The position numbers and the translations under genes were made by a program. Shown here one piece after another: positions 39,851 to 48,773 of a stretch of 64,000 nucleotides of DNA. Origin of the DNA: Streptomyces sp. P3 (GTDB lineage Bacteria; Actinomycetota; Actinomycetes; Streptomycetales; Streptomycetaceae); NCBI RefSeq assembly GCF_003032475.1, contig NZ_CP028369.1, forward strand, positions 5,518,001-5,582,000, read 5' to 3'. Below the pieces are notes generated by a model. It was not told the DNA's origin, ran no database searches, and saw only the letters and a program-made list of their open reading frames with translations. Positions within the stretch are counted from its first letter, which is position 1, and each line of letters begins with the position of its first letter.

Positions 39851-42800
39851 GTGTGTCGTACCGGTCCGCAGTCGTTGGGTTCGGTGCTGGTCGAGCAGTT
39901 CCGACGGACACCCGACGCGCGCGCGGTCTCCGACGACAGACAGGTTTTGACGTACCGCGAACTCGACGCCCGCTCGGCCGCCCTGGCCGAGGCGCTCGTG
40001 GCGGCGGGAGCAGGGCCCGATCGGGTCGTGGCGCTCCAACTGGAGCGCTCCGTCGACCTGGCCGTGGCGATCGTCGGGGTCGTGCGGGCGGGCGGGGCAT
40101 GGCTGCCGCTGTCCACCACCGACCCGGACCGGCGGATCCTCGGCCTGCTGCGGGACGCCGCGCCCGCGGCCGTCGTGACCGAGGAATCGTCCCGGCTGTG
40201 GTCCCTCGCCGACGGCGGCGTGCCGCGCCTGACGCCCCGCGGTCACCGGGCGCCCGGCCAGGCGCCGCCGATCGACTCCGCCGCGCCCCACCACCTGGCC
40301 TATGTCATCTACACGTCCGGCTCCACGGGCCGCCCCAAGGGCGTGATGATCGAGCACGCCGCGATCGTCAACCGCCTGCGGTGGATGCAGGACCGCTTCG
40401 GCATCGGCCCCGGGGACGTGGTCGCACAGAAGACGCCGTACACCTTCGACGTCTCGGTGTGGGAGTTCGTCTGGCCCCTGATGACCGGAGCGGAACTGGC
40501 CTTCGCCGCGCCCGACGGGCACCGGGACCCCGGCTACCTGGCACGGTTCCTGACGGAGCGCCAGGTGACCGTCACGCACTTCGTGCCGAGCATGCTCACG
40601 GAGTTCCTGCGTCAGGTGCGGCCCGGGGACTGCCCGCGGCTGCGCTCGGTCATGGTGAGCGGCGAGGCGCTCGGCCCGTCCCTGGCCCGGCGGTTCTTCG
40701 AGCGGCTGCCCCACACCGAACTCCACAACCTCTACGGCCCCACCGAGGCCGCCGTCGACGTCACCCACTGGCAGTGCGCCGCCAACGCCTCGCCCACGGC
40801 GCCGGTCCCCATCGGCCACCCCATCACCGGCATCGAGTTGCTCGTCGTCGGCGAGGACGGCACCCAGGTGCCGACGGGCGAGGTCGGTGAGCTGTGCATC
40901 GCCGGCGTGGGCATCGCCCGTGGCTACCTCAACCTGCCCGAGGCCACGGCCGAGCGCTTCGTGCCGCACCCGGCCGACCCGACCCGCCGCATGTACCGCA
41001 CGGGCGACCTGGCCAGTCGGCGTCCGGACGGGGCGTACCTCTACCACGGCCGCAACGACCGCCAGGTGAAGATCGGCGGCGTCCGTATCGAGCTGGGCGA
41101 GGTGGAAGCCGCCCTGCAGTCGCTGCCCTGTGTGGACGAGTGCGTCGTGGTGACGCGCGTCGACGGGGCCGGCGTCGTACGCCTGGACGCCGCCGCCGTC
41201 CTGGTCCCCGGCGTGCCGTGGTCCGGATGGCGTGACGACCTGCTGGGCATCCTGCCGGCCGGCTCGGTTCCGGCCGGCCTCACACCCGTGGACTCCCTGC
41301 CGAAGACCGCGCACGGCAAGGCCGACGTCGCTGCGCTGCGCGCGATCCTGGCGGAGCGGTCCGACCCGGGCGGGCAGGCCGCCGCCGGCGCCGACCCGCT
41401 GGAACGCCTCTGGGCCAGGGTGCTCGGCACCACCGAGCCGCACTTCCTGCGCGCGGGCGGCACGTCGCTGCACGCCGTGCGGCTGCTCGCCGACGTCGCC
41501 GACGAGTTCGGCGGCACCCTCGCCCTGTCCGACTTCTTCGCGGAACCGACCCTTGACCGGCTGCGCGCCCTGGTCGCCGCCGCAGGCAGCGTGACGACGA
41601 AGGTGCCGTCGCGCGTGCCGCGCGATGGTGGGCTGTCGCTCAATCGCTACCAGGAACGCCTGTGGTTCCTACAGGAGTTGGAGCCCGAAAGCACCGCGAT
41701 GAGCGCCCCCACCGCGTTTCGGATCACCGGGGTGAGCGGCGAGCGGGTGTCGGAGGCGTTCGCCGCTCTGGTGCGGCGGCACGAGGTGCTGCGGACGACG
41801 TTCCGCTCCGCGGACGGTGAGCCGCGGGCCGTCGTGGGCGCGGAACCCCCGGCCCTGGAGTGGACGGACGGGACAGCCCTGTCCGCGGATCCCGAGGCCG
41901 TGCGCCGACTCGTGGAGGAGACGGCGTACGAGCCGTTCGACCTCGCCGCCGGACCCCCGCTGCGGGCCCACGGGGTCACCTTCGGCCCCTCCGACCACCT
42001 GCTCGTGATGGTCACCCACCAGATCATCGCGGACGGCTGGACCTGGTCGCTGCTGACCGAGCAGCTGAGCCGGCTGCTGACCGAACCGGACGCCGGGCCC
42101 GCGGACGCACGGTTGCAGATCGTCGACCACGCGGCCTGGCAGCGTACGCAGGAGGCCCGCCCGGAGCACCGGGCCGCCGTCCAGGAGTCGCTGCGGCACT
42201 GGCGCACCGTGCTGGCGAACGCGCCGGACGGGCTCGACCTGCCGGTCGACGAGCCGCGCGGCCCCTCCCTCAGCGTGCCCTCCGACAGCGTCGCGCTGCG
42301 TTGGTCGCCGGACCTCCCCGCCCGGCTGAAGAGCCTGTGCCGCGAGCACGGCATCACCGAGTTCATGGCCCTGCTCGCCTGCTACACGGCATGGCTGGCC
42401 CGGCTCTCCGCCCAGGAGACCGTGGTCGTCGGCACGCCCATGGCGAACCGGACGCCGCCCTGGGTCGCCGACCTGGCCGGCTACTTCGTCACGACCGTCC
42501 CGCAGAGTCTGGAGATCGACGAGGACGCGACGGTCGCCCAGGTGCTGGACCGCGCCCGGACCGCCGTCGTGGCGGGCCAGCGGCATTCGGTGGTGCCCAT
42601 CGAGCGCATCGTCTCCGAGGTCGGATCGGCCCGGGGCGCCGACCGGCTGCCCGTCTTCCAGAACCTGTTCGTCTTCCAGAACATGCCGGCGTGGCAACGG
42701 CAGGCCGACGGCGTCACCGTGCGGGTCCACCAGTTCCCACCCCGGCACACGCACTACGACCTCAAGTTCGAGGTCTTCCCGCTCACCCAGGACTACGAGG

Positions 42801-42928
42801 CCCGCCTCGTGTACGCCCGGGGCCGTATCTCGGCCGAGCGCGCCGCGCTCATGGCCCGCCAGCTCGCCTCCTTCGTCGAGGCCGCGGTGGACAAGCCCGA
42901 CGCGTACGTCGACGAGATAGCCCTCTGA
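39851..42928 (+). CDS. NRPS, A-T-C, serine-activating first module
   Basis: The protein has 1025 residues. The adenylation domain (about 10-495) has YVIYTSGSTGRPKGV, FDVSVWEF and NLYGPTEAAVDV. Reading the ten specificity positions by alignment with GrsA gives D-V-W-H-M-S-L-V-D-K, essentially the serine code (EntF: DVWHFSLVDK). The carrier domain has its phosphopantetheine serine in FLRAGGTSLHA (about 538). The C domain (about 595-1020) should join the serine to the next module encoded on the next protein. Its active-site motif is HQIIADG at residues 723-729, with Gln724 replacing the catalytic second His. The start is GTG 39851. The terminal C domain followed by an A domain on the next protein is an unusual split point. 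Confidence 0.9.
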   Translation: MCRTGPQSLGSVLVEQFRRTPDARAVSDDRQVLTYRELDARSAALAEALVAAGAGPDRVVALQLERSVDLAVAIVGVVRAGGAWLPLSTTDPDRRILGLLRDAAPAAVVTEESSRLWSLADGGVPRLTPRGHRAPGQAPPIDSAAPHHLAYVIYTSGSTGRPKGVMIEHAAIVNRLRWMQDRFGIGPGDVVAQKTPYTFDVSVWEFVWPLMTGAELAFAAPDGHRDPGYLARFLTERQVTVTHFVPSMLTEFLRQVRPGDCPRLRSVMVSGEALGPSLARRFFERLPHTELHNLYGPTEAAVDVTHWQCAANASPTAPVPIGHPITGIELLVVGEDGTQVPTGEVGELCIAGVGIARGYLNLPEATAERFVPHPADPTRRMYRTGDLASRRPDGAYLYHGRNDRQVKIGGVRIELGEVEAALQSLPCVDECVVVTRVDGAGVVRLDAAAVLVPGVPWSGWRDDLLGILPAGSVPAGLTPVDSLPKTAHGKADVAALRAILAERSDPGGQAAAGADPLERLWARVLGTTEPHFLRAGGTSLHAVRLLADVADEFGGTLALSDFFAEPTLDRLRALVAAAGSVTTKVPSRVPRDGGLSLNRYQERLWFLQELEPESTAMSAPTAFRITGVSGERVSEAFAALVRRHEVLRTTFRSADGEPRAVVGAEPPALEWTDGTALSADPEAVRRLVEETAYEPFDLAAGPPLRAHGVTFGPSDHLLVMVTHQIIADGWTWSLLTEQLSRLLTEPDAGPADARLQIVDHAAWQRTQEARPEHRAAVQESLRHWRTVLANAPDGLDLPVDEPRGPSLSVPSDSVALRWSPDLPARLKSLCREHGITEFMALLACYTAWLARLSAQETVVVGTPMANRTPPWVADLAGYFVTTVPQSLEIDEDATVAQVLDRARTAVVAGQRHSVVPIERIVSEVGSARGADRLPVFQNLFVFQNMPAWQRQADGVTVRVHQFPPRHTHYDLKFEVFPLTQDYEARLVYARGRISAERAALMARQLASFVEAAVDKPDAYVDEIAL

Positions 42929-42974
42929 TCTGCCCGCAGGGCAATCCTGACCACACGATTGGACTGACACTGAG

Positions 42975-45900
42975 ATGACGTACGCCGACGACCACCCCAC
43001 CGCGTCGACGACGCCGTCACGGCACCTGGCCGAGAACACCACCGTCCCTGCCCTGATCGAGGCCACGGCCTCCCGCTTCCCGCACGCCGTCGCACTGGTC
43101 CGAGGCACCCGGTCCCACACGTACGAGGAACTCGTGGGGCGGTTCTCCGCGACGGCTCGGGCGTTGCGGGCACGGGAGGTGCTCCCCGGGGACGTGGTGG
43201 CGGTCCGTGGTGGCCGGTCGCCGGAGACGGTCGTGGCCATGCTCGGTGTCCTGCGGGCCGGTGCGGTCCTGGTGATGATCGACGTCACCCAGCCGGAGGG
43301 CCGGGTGAGTGACGTGCTGGAACGGGCGCGCCCGTCGCTGCTGGTCGACACCACCGACCGGACGTGGGACCCGGGCCATGGCACCACGCCGGTGGTCCGG
43401 CTCGCCGAGTTGGAGCAGTCGGCGGCGAGGGACGTGGAGCTGCCCGTCGTGGGCGCCGCCGCGGACGCGTACGTGTGCTTCACGTCGGGCACCACCGGCG
43501 AGCCGCGCGGTGTCCTGGGCTGGCACGGGGCGCTCGCCCACTTCTGCGCCTGGGAACAGGAGGCCCTTGCCATCGGCGCGGGCGACCGGGTCGCCCAGAT
43601 GGCCGCGCTGACCTTCGACGCGGTCTTCAAGGACCTGTTCCCGGCGCTCATCGGAGGCGCCACCGTGTGCCTCCCGCCGACCGACCGTCCCTTCGTCGAT
43701 GTGGCACGAGTGCTCGAATGGCTGCGCGAGGACGAGGTGACCGTCCTCCAGACGGTGCCGAGCGTGTTGTCCACGCTGCTGGCCGAACAGCCGGGCGGTG
43801 CGGGCTTCCCGGCGCTGCGTCTGGTCTGCCTCTCCGGCGAGCCGCTTGCGGGCAGCCTCGTCAACCGCTGGCGGAACGCGACCGGCGACGCGGGCACGCG
43901 GTTCGTCAACCTCTACGGGACGACCGAAGCCACCATCCTCAAATCGTGGTACCCCGTTCCGGACGGCGAGGTACCGGCGGGCATCCTGCCCGTGGGCAAG
44001 GCCATCGACGGCGCCGAACTTCTCGTGGTGAACAACCGGGGCCGGCGGTGCGGCGTCGGTGAGCCCGGTCACGTGCTGATCCGCACCCCGCACCTCACCC
44101 GGGGCAGCTGGCGCCCGGCTGCGGGAGAGGCCCCGCCCTTCGAGGTGAACCCGCTCAACCCCGACGACCCCACCGACCTCGTACAGCGCACCGGTGACCT
44201 TGGCCGCATCGGCCCCCAGGGCGACCTGGACATCCACGGCCGGGTGGACGACCAGGTCAAGGTCCTCGGTGTCCGCGTCCACCCGGCCGAGGTCGGCGCG
44301 GTGATCACCCGCATGCCTGAGGTCGAGGACGCGGCCGTCGTGGTCCGCGCCGGGGAAGGCGGTCCCGCCCTCGTCGCCTATGTCGTGCCGACCCGGGGCG
44401 CGGGCGTGGACGCCTCCGCCGTACGGCGGCACGTGGCCGCGGCCGGCTCCAACGCGATGGTCCCGGCCCACGTGGTCCTCCTGGAGCGGCTGCCGCTCAC
44501 CGGCCACGGCAAGCTGGACCGGTCCGTGCTGCCCGACCCCGACGACACGGTGGAGCCGCAGCCGGAGGAGGCGGCGGACGAGGGCGAGTGGACCGAGACG
44601 GAGCGGCGCGTCGCCGAGCTGTGGTCCGAGGCGTTCAAGAAGGAGATCACCTCCCGGCACGCCAACTTCTTCGATCTCGGCGGCCACTCGCTGATGCTGG
44701 CCCGGCTCCTCGCCCGGATCCGGCGGACGTTCGAGGTCGACCTGAATCTGCCGACCCTCTTCCGGTCGGCGACGATCGCCACGCTCGCTCGGGCCGTGGA
44801 CGGCGCGCTCGAGGAGGGCGCCCGGGCCGGGGACGAACCGGCGCCCGTGCCCGTCGCGCGCGAGGCCGACCAACCGCTCTCCCCCGAGCAGGAGGGCCTG
44901 TGGTACCTCCAGCAGCTGGACCCGGACAGCTCCGCCTACAACATGGCCGGCGTGTTCCGGCTGCCCACCGGCATCGACGAGCAGGCCGTACGCACGGCCT
45001 TCCTCACGGTGTGCCGCCGTCACGAGGCGTTGCGGCTGCGCTTCCGCGAGGCCGACGGGCACCCCGTGCAGTACGTGGGTGAGGCCGCCGTCGACTTCAC
45101 CGCCCTGCCGGCCGTCACCGACCGGCCGTCGGGCCTGGCCGCACTGTCCGAGGCGGCGGCCGCCGCCTTCGACCTGGTCGCCGGGCCCCTGGTGCGGGTC
45201 CGGACGGTCCGGGTCGGGGACGACGAGCTCCTCGTCGGGCTGACCGTCCATCACCTGTGCTGTGACGGTGTGTCGTGGAGCCTCGTCGCGCAGCAGGTCG
45301 ACGAGCTGCTCGCCGGCACCGACCGGCACACGTACCCGGAGGGCGACACGTCCCGGCTCCAGTTCGGCGACTACGTCGCCTGGCGTGCCCGCCGGACGAC
45401 CGGCGAGCGCGCCGAGGCCGACCTCGCCTACTGGCGCGACCTGCTCGCCGACACCCCCCGCCCCGACGTGCCGTGGGGACGTCCCACGCCCGGCGAACGG
45501 CCGCACCAGGCACGGGTGCTGCGGGTGCCGGTCGCCCGCGAGGTGACGGACCGCCTCGCCGAGCTGTGCGCGAAGTCCGGGGCCACCGAGTACATGGCCA
45601 TGATGACCGTCCTCGCCCACGCCCTGTCCCGGGCGTCGGCACAGGACCGGGTCGTCATCGGCAGCGACAGCGTGGGCCGGGACCGCGAGGAGTTCGAGGA
45701 CGTCATCGGGTTCTTCGTCCGGACCCACGCCTATCGCTTCGACATGGCGGGCGACCCGACGTTCGAGGAGGCACTCGGCCGGGTCAGGTCGACGATCGTC
45801 GAGGCGTCGGGGCACCGGGACGTCTCCTACGCGCAGGTCGTCGAGGCCGTCGCCGAGGCCCGGGACGGGGACCGCAGCCCACTGTTCTCCGTGATGCTGC

Positions 45901-48773
45901 GGATGCCGCCGCGCGAGGAAATGCCGCGCGAGGCCGCCCTCCTGCGTCCCGTCGATGTGGTCGCCGACGCCGGTGACGGCTCCGGCACCGCGCCGACGGC
46001 CAAGTTCGACCTCACCGTGGTGGTGCGCCCCGGGGAGGCCGGCACCGTCCTGGACTTCGAGTACGACGCCGACACGGTCCAGGCCGAGTTCGTGGCCGCG
46101 CTCGGCGAGCGGCTCACGCGGCTGCTCCGCTTCGCCGCCGAGCAGCCGACGAGCCCGCTGGCCGGCAGCCGCGCCGGCCACCCGTTCTCCGAGCCGCTCC
46201 CCGCCCGGGACCTCGTCCCCGTCGCCGAGCGGTTCCGGCGCCGGGCCGCGGCCACCCCGGACGCCGTAGCGGTCTCCTGGGCGGAGGGCGAGGTGACCTA
46301 TGGGCAGCTCGCCGCCGCGGTGGCGGGCGCCACGCAGGAACTTCGGGCGGGGGAGCGCGTCGGTGTGCTGGGCGGCAAGTCCCCCGCCACCGTGGCCGCC
46401 CTCGTCGCCGCGCTCGGCGCCGGCGCCACCGCCGTACTCCTGGACGACGGTCTGCCGGGACCGCGGCGCGCTTCCATGGTGGCCAGGGCCGGCGTCCGGC
46501 GGGTTCTGCTCACCGAGCCGTCGACCGCGACGGAGGTGCCGGGCGACGCCACCGTGCGACGCCTCTCCTTCGAGGAACTCGCCAAGAGCGCGGACGACGC
46601 GCTCGGCCCCGTCCCGGCACGGCCCCTGGAACCGGCGTACGTCTTCTTCACCTCGGGCACGACCGGCGAGGCCAAGGCGGTCGTCGGGTCGCACCGCGGA
46701 CTCGACCACTTCATCGACTGGGAGGCGGCGGAGTTCGGCGTGCACGCCGGGGACCGCGTGGCGCAGCTCACCACGCTCTCCTTCGACGCGGTCCTGCGCG
46801 ACGTCTTCGTACCGCTCACCCAGGGAGCCACTCTGTGTCTGCCGCCGGCGAGCGCCCTGGACGACACGGCGCGGATGACGGACTGGCTGGCGCGCGAGCG
46901 CGTCACGGTCGTCCACACGACACCCAGTGTGGTGGCGTCGTGGCTGCGGGACACCGACCGGGCCACCGCGCCCCTCACCGACCTGCGGCTGCTCTGCCTG
47001 GCGGGCGAGCCCCTCACCGGCCGCCTCGTCCAGGAACTGCGTGAGCGACTGCTGGGCCCGGGCACCGAGGTCGTCAACTTCTACGGGCCCACCGAGACGA
47101 CCATGATCAAGACGTTCCACCGGGTGACGGCCGAGCAGGACGCGGGACCGGTGCCCGTCGGCCGCCCGCTGCCCGGCGCCCAGGCGGTCGTCCTCGGCGC
47201 GGACGGCTCGGTCCGCGGCCCCGGCGAACGCGGTGAGATCGTCATCCGGACGCCGTACCGGACCCTGGGCTACCTCGACGACGCCCGCGCGGCGTCGAAC
47301 TTCCGCCCCAACCCGCTGTCGGACGACCCGGACGACCTCGTCTACCACACGGGAGACCTCGCCGTGGTCGGCGCCTTCGGCGAGATCCACGTCGAGGGGC
47401 GCAGCGACGACCTGCTCAAGGTGCGCGGTGTCCGGGTGCACCCCGCGGAGGTCGCGGCCGAGCTGACGACCCATCCACAGGTGCGCCAGGTCCACGTGGA
47501 GGCGGACAAGGAGGGGGACGGCTCGCTCGTCGCCTACGTCGTGCGCTCCGCGGGCTCCGGCCTGACCACGGAGGAACTCCGCCGGCACGCGCGCGAGCGG
47601 CTGCCGCTGGCCGTCGTCCCCTCGCTGTTCCTCTTCGTCGACCGGTTCGCCCTGCTGGCCAACGGCAAGCTGGACCGCTCCTCTCTCCGGGGCACCTCGT
47701 ACCCGGCCACCCAGGAGCGTGTCGCGCCCCGGGACGACACCGAGTCCCTGATCTCCTCCATGTGGTCCGAGCTCCTCGGTCACGAGGACTTCGGCGTCAC
47801 CGACGACTTCTTCGCGGTCGGCGGACACTCGCTGCTCGCCACCATCCTGCTCACCCGGATCCGCAAGAAGACCGGTCTGTCGCTGTCGCTGCGCAAGCTC
47901 CTCGAGGGGCCGCGCGTCGACCGTCTGGCCGCGTCGGTACGCGAGTTGCGCAAGGAGACCGACGACCAGGCGAGCGACCTGTTGCTGACGCTGCGTCAGG
48001 GAATGCCGGGTGGACCGCGGTTGTTCCTCGTGCACCCGATCGGTGGCGACGTGCTGTGCTTCCGGGAGGTTGCGTCGGCACTGCCCCCCGAGTTCACGGT
48101 GATCGGGGTCCGCTCTCCCGGCCTGGACGGCGGCACCGCCTTCACCTCGGTCCAGGAGATGGCGGCCGCCTACCTCCACGAGGTGCTCAAGGTGCAGCCC
48201 GAGGGGCCGTACCACTTCGCCGGCTGGTCCATGGGTGGCGCCGTCGCCTACGAGATGGCACGCCAGCTGTCCTTCGAGGGGGTGCGCACCGCGTCCCTGG
48301 TGCTCCTGGACAGCTACGCGCCGGGTTCGAAGGCCTTCGAGCACTTCGCAGGACCCGACGCCGACCGGGTGGCGTCCTTCACTCGTGACCTGGAGCGTAT
48401 GACCGGCGAGCGGGCCGACACCGCGCTGCTCACCGGTGAGCGGCCGGCGGCCGGCGAGGAGCAGGAGGCGCTGCGCCGCAGATTCGCGGTCTTCGACGCC
48501 AACGCCACCGCGCTCGTGGACTACCGGATGCGGCGCGCCCGCCTCAGGGACACCCGGCTCACCCTGGTGCTCGCCGGTGACCAGACGCGTCCGGAGGGGA
48601 CGTCCCCGGCCCTTGGCTGGGAGGAGGCACTGGGCACGCCGGTGGAAACCCGGACCGTGGCCGGCGCCGACCACTTCACCCTGGTGCAGCGGTCCCATGC
48701 CGCCGCCACGGCCGGGGAGATCGCCCGCGCGGTCGTGCCGGGCACCGCCGGCCAGGACGAGGGGCACGGATGA
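42975..48773 (+). CDS. NRPS, A-T-C-A-T-TE, two terminal modules
   Basis: The 1932-residue protein contains A1 (about 20-515), T1 (Ser572 in LGGHSLM), a C domain (about 635-1075) with canonical HHLCCDG at 759-765, A2 (about 1080-1590), T2 (Ser1619 in VGGHSLL) and a type I thioesterase with Ser1752 in GWSMGG, Asp in LLDSYAPG and His in AGADHF. The A domains are close to each other and share FVNLYGTTEATILK/VVNFYGPTETTMIK. By-eye specificity residues are about D-A-K-Q-C-S-L-I-L and D-A-R-H-C-A-F-M-I, with no match I recognise; the Asp at the first position suggests alpha-amino acids. The product would be a tripeptide, released by hydrolysis or cyclization. Confidence 0.92.
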   Translation: MTYADDHPTASTTPSRHLAENTTVPALIEATASRFPHAVALVRGTRSHTYEELVGRFSATARALRAREVLPGDVVAVRGGRSPETVVAMLGVLRAGAVLVMIDVTQPEGRVSDVLERARPSLLVDTTDRTWDPGHGTTPVVRLAELEQSAARDVELPVVGAAADAYVCFTSGTTGEPRGVLGWHGALAHFCAWEQEALAIGAGDRVAQMAALTFDAVFKDLFPALIGGATVCLPPTDRPFVDVARVLEWLREDEVTVLQTVPSVLSTLLAEQPGGAGFPALRLVCLSGEPLAGSLVNRWRNATGDAGTRFVNLYGTTEATILKSWYPVPDGEVPAGILPVGKAIDGAELLVVNNRGRRCGVGEPGHVLIRTPHLTRGSWRPAAGEAPPFEVNPLNPDDPTDLVQRTGDLGRIGPQGDLDIHGRVDDQVKVLGVRVHPAEVGAVITRMPEVEDAAVVVRAGEGGPALVAYVVPTRGAGVDASAVRRHVAAAGSNAMVPAHVVLLERLPLTGHGKLDRSVLPDPDDTVEPQPEEAADEGEWTETERRVAELWSEAFKKEITSRHANFFDLGGHSLMLARLLARIRRTFEVDLNLPTLFRSATIATLARAVDGALEEGARAGDEPAPVPVAREADQPLSPEQEGLWYLQQLDPDSSAYNMAGVFRLPTGIDEQAVRTAFLTVCRRHEALRLRFREADGHPVQYVGEAAVDFTALPAVTDRPSGLAALSEAAAAAFDLVAGPLVRVRTVRVGDDELLVGLTVHHLCCDGVSWSLVAQQVDELLAGTDRHTYPEGDTSRLQFGDYVAWRARRTTGERAEADLAYWRDLLADTPRPDVPWGRPTPGERPHQARVLRVPVAREVTDRLAELCAKSGATEYMAMMTVLAHALSRASAQDRVVIGSDSVGRDREEFEDVIGFFVRTHAYRFDMAGDPTFEEALGRVRSTIVEASGHRDVSYAQVVEAVAEARDGDRSPLFSVMLRMPPREEMPREAALLRPVDVVADAGDGSGTAPTAKFDLTVVVRPGEAGTVLDFEYDADTVQAEFVAALGERLTRLLRFAAEQPTSPLAGSRAGHPFSEPLPARDLVPVAERFRRRAAATPDAVAVSWAEGEVTYGQLAAAVAGATQELRAGERVGVLGGKSPATVAALVAALGAGATAVLLDDGLPGPRRASMVARAGVRRVLLTEPSTATEVPGDATVRRLSFEELAKSADDALGPVPARPLEPAYVFFTSGTTGEAKAVVGSHRGLDHFIDWEAAEFGVHAGDRVAQLTTLSFDAVLRDVFVPLTQGATLCLPPASALDDTARMTDWLARERVTVVHTTPSVVASWLRDTDRATAPLTDLRLLCLAGEPLTGRLVQELRERLLGPGTEVVNFYGPTETTMIKTFHRVTAEQDAGPVPVGRPLPGAQAVVLGADGSVRGPGERGEIVIRTPYRTLGYLDDARAASNFRPNPLSDDPDDLVYHTGDLAVVGAFGEIHVEGRSDDLLKVRGVRVHPAEVAAELTTHPQVRQVHVEADKEGDGSLVAYVVRSAGSGLTTEELRRHARERLPLAVVPSLFLFVDRFALLANGKLDRSSLRGTSYPATQERVAPRDDTESLISSMWSELLGHEDFGVTDDFFAVGGHSLLATILLTRIRKKTGLSLSLRKLLEGPRVDRLAASVRELRKETDDQASDLLLTLRQGMPGGPRLFLVHPIGGDVLCFREVASALPPEFTVIGVRSPGLDGGTAFTSVQEMAAAYLHEVLKVQPEGPYHFAGWSMGGAVAYEMARQLSFEGVRTASLVLLDSYAPGSKAFEHFAGPDADRVASFTRDLERMTGERADTALLTGERPAAGEEQEALRRRFAVFDANATALVDYRMRRARLRDTRLTLVLAGDQTRPEGTSPALGWEEALGTPVETRTVAGADHFTLVQRSHAAATAGEIARAVVPGTAGQDEGHG

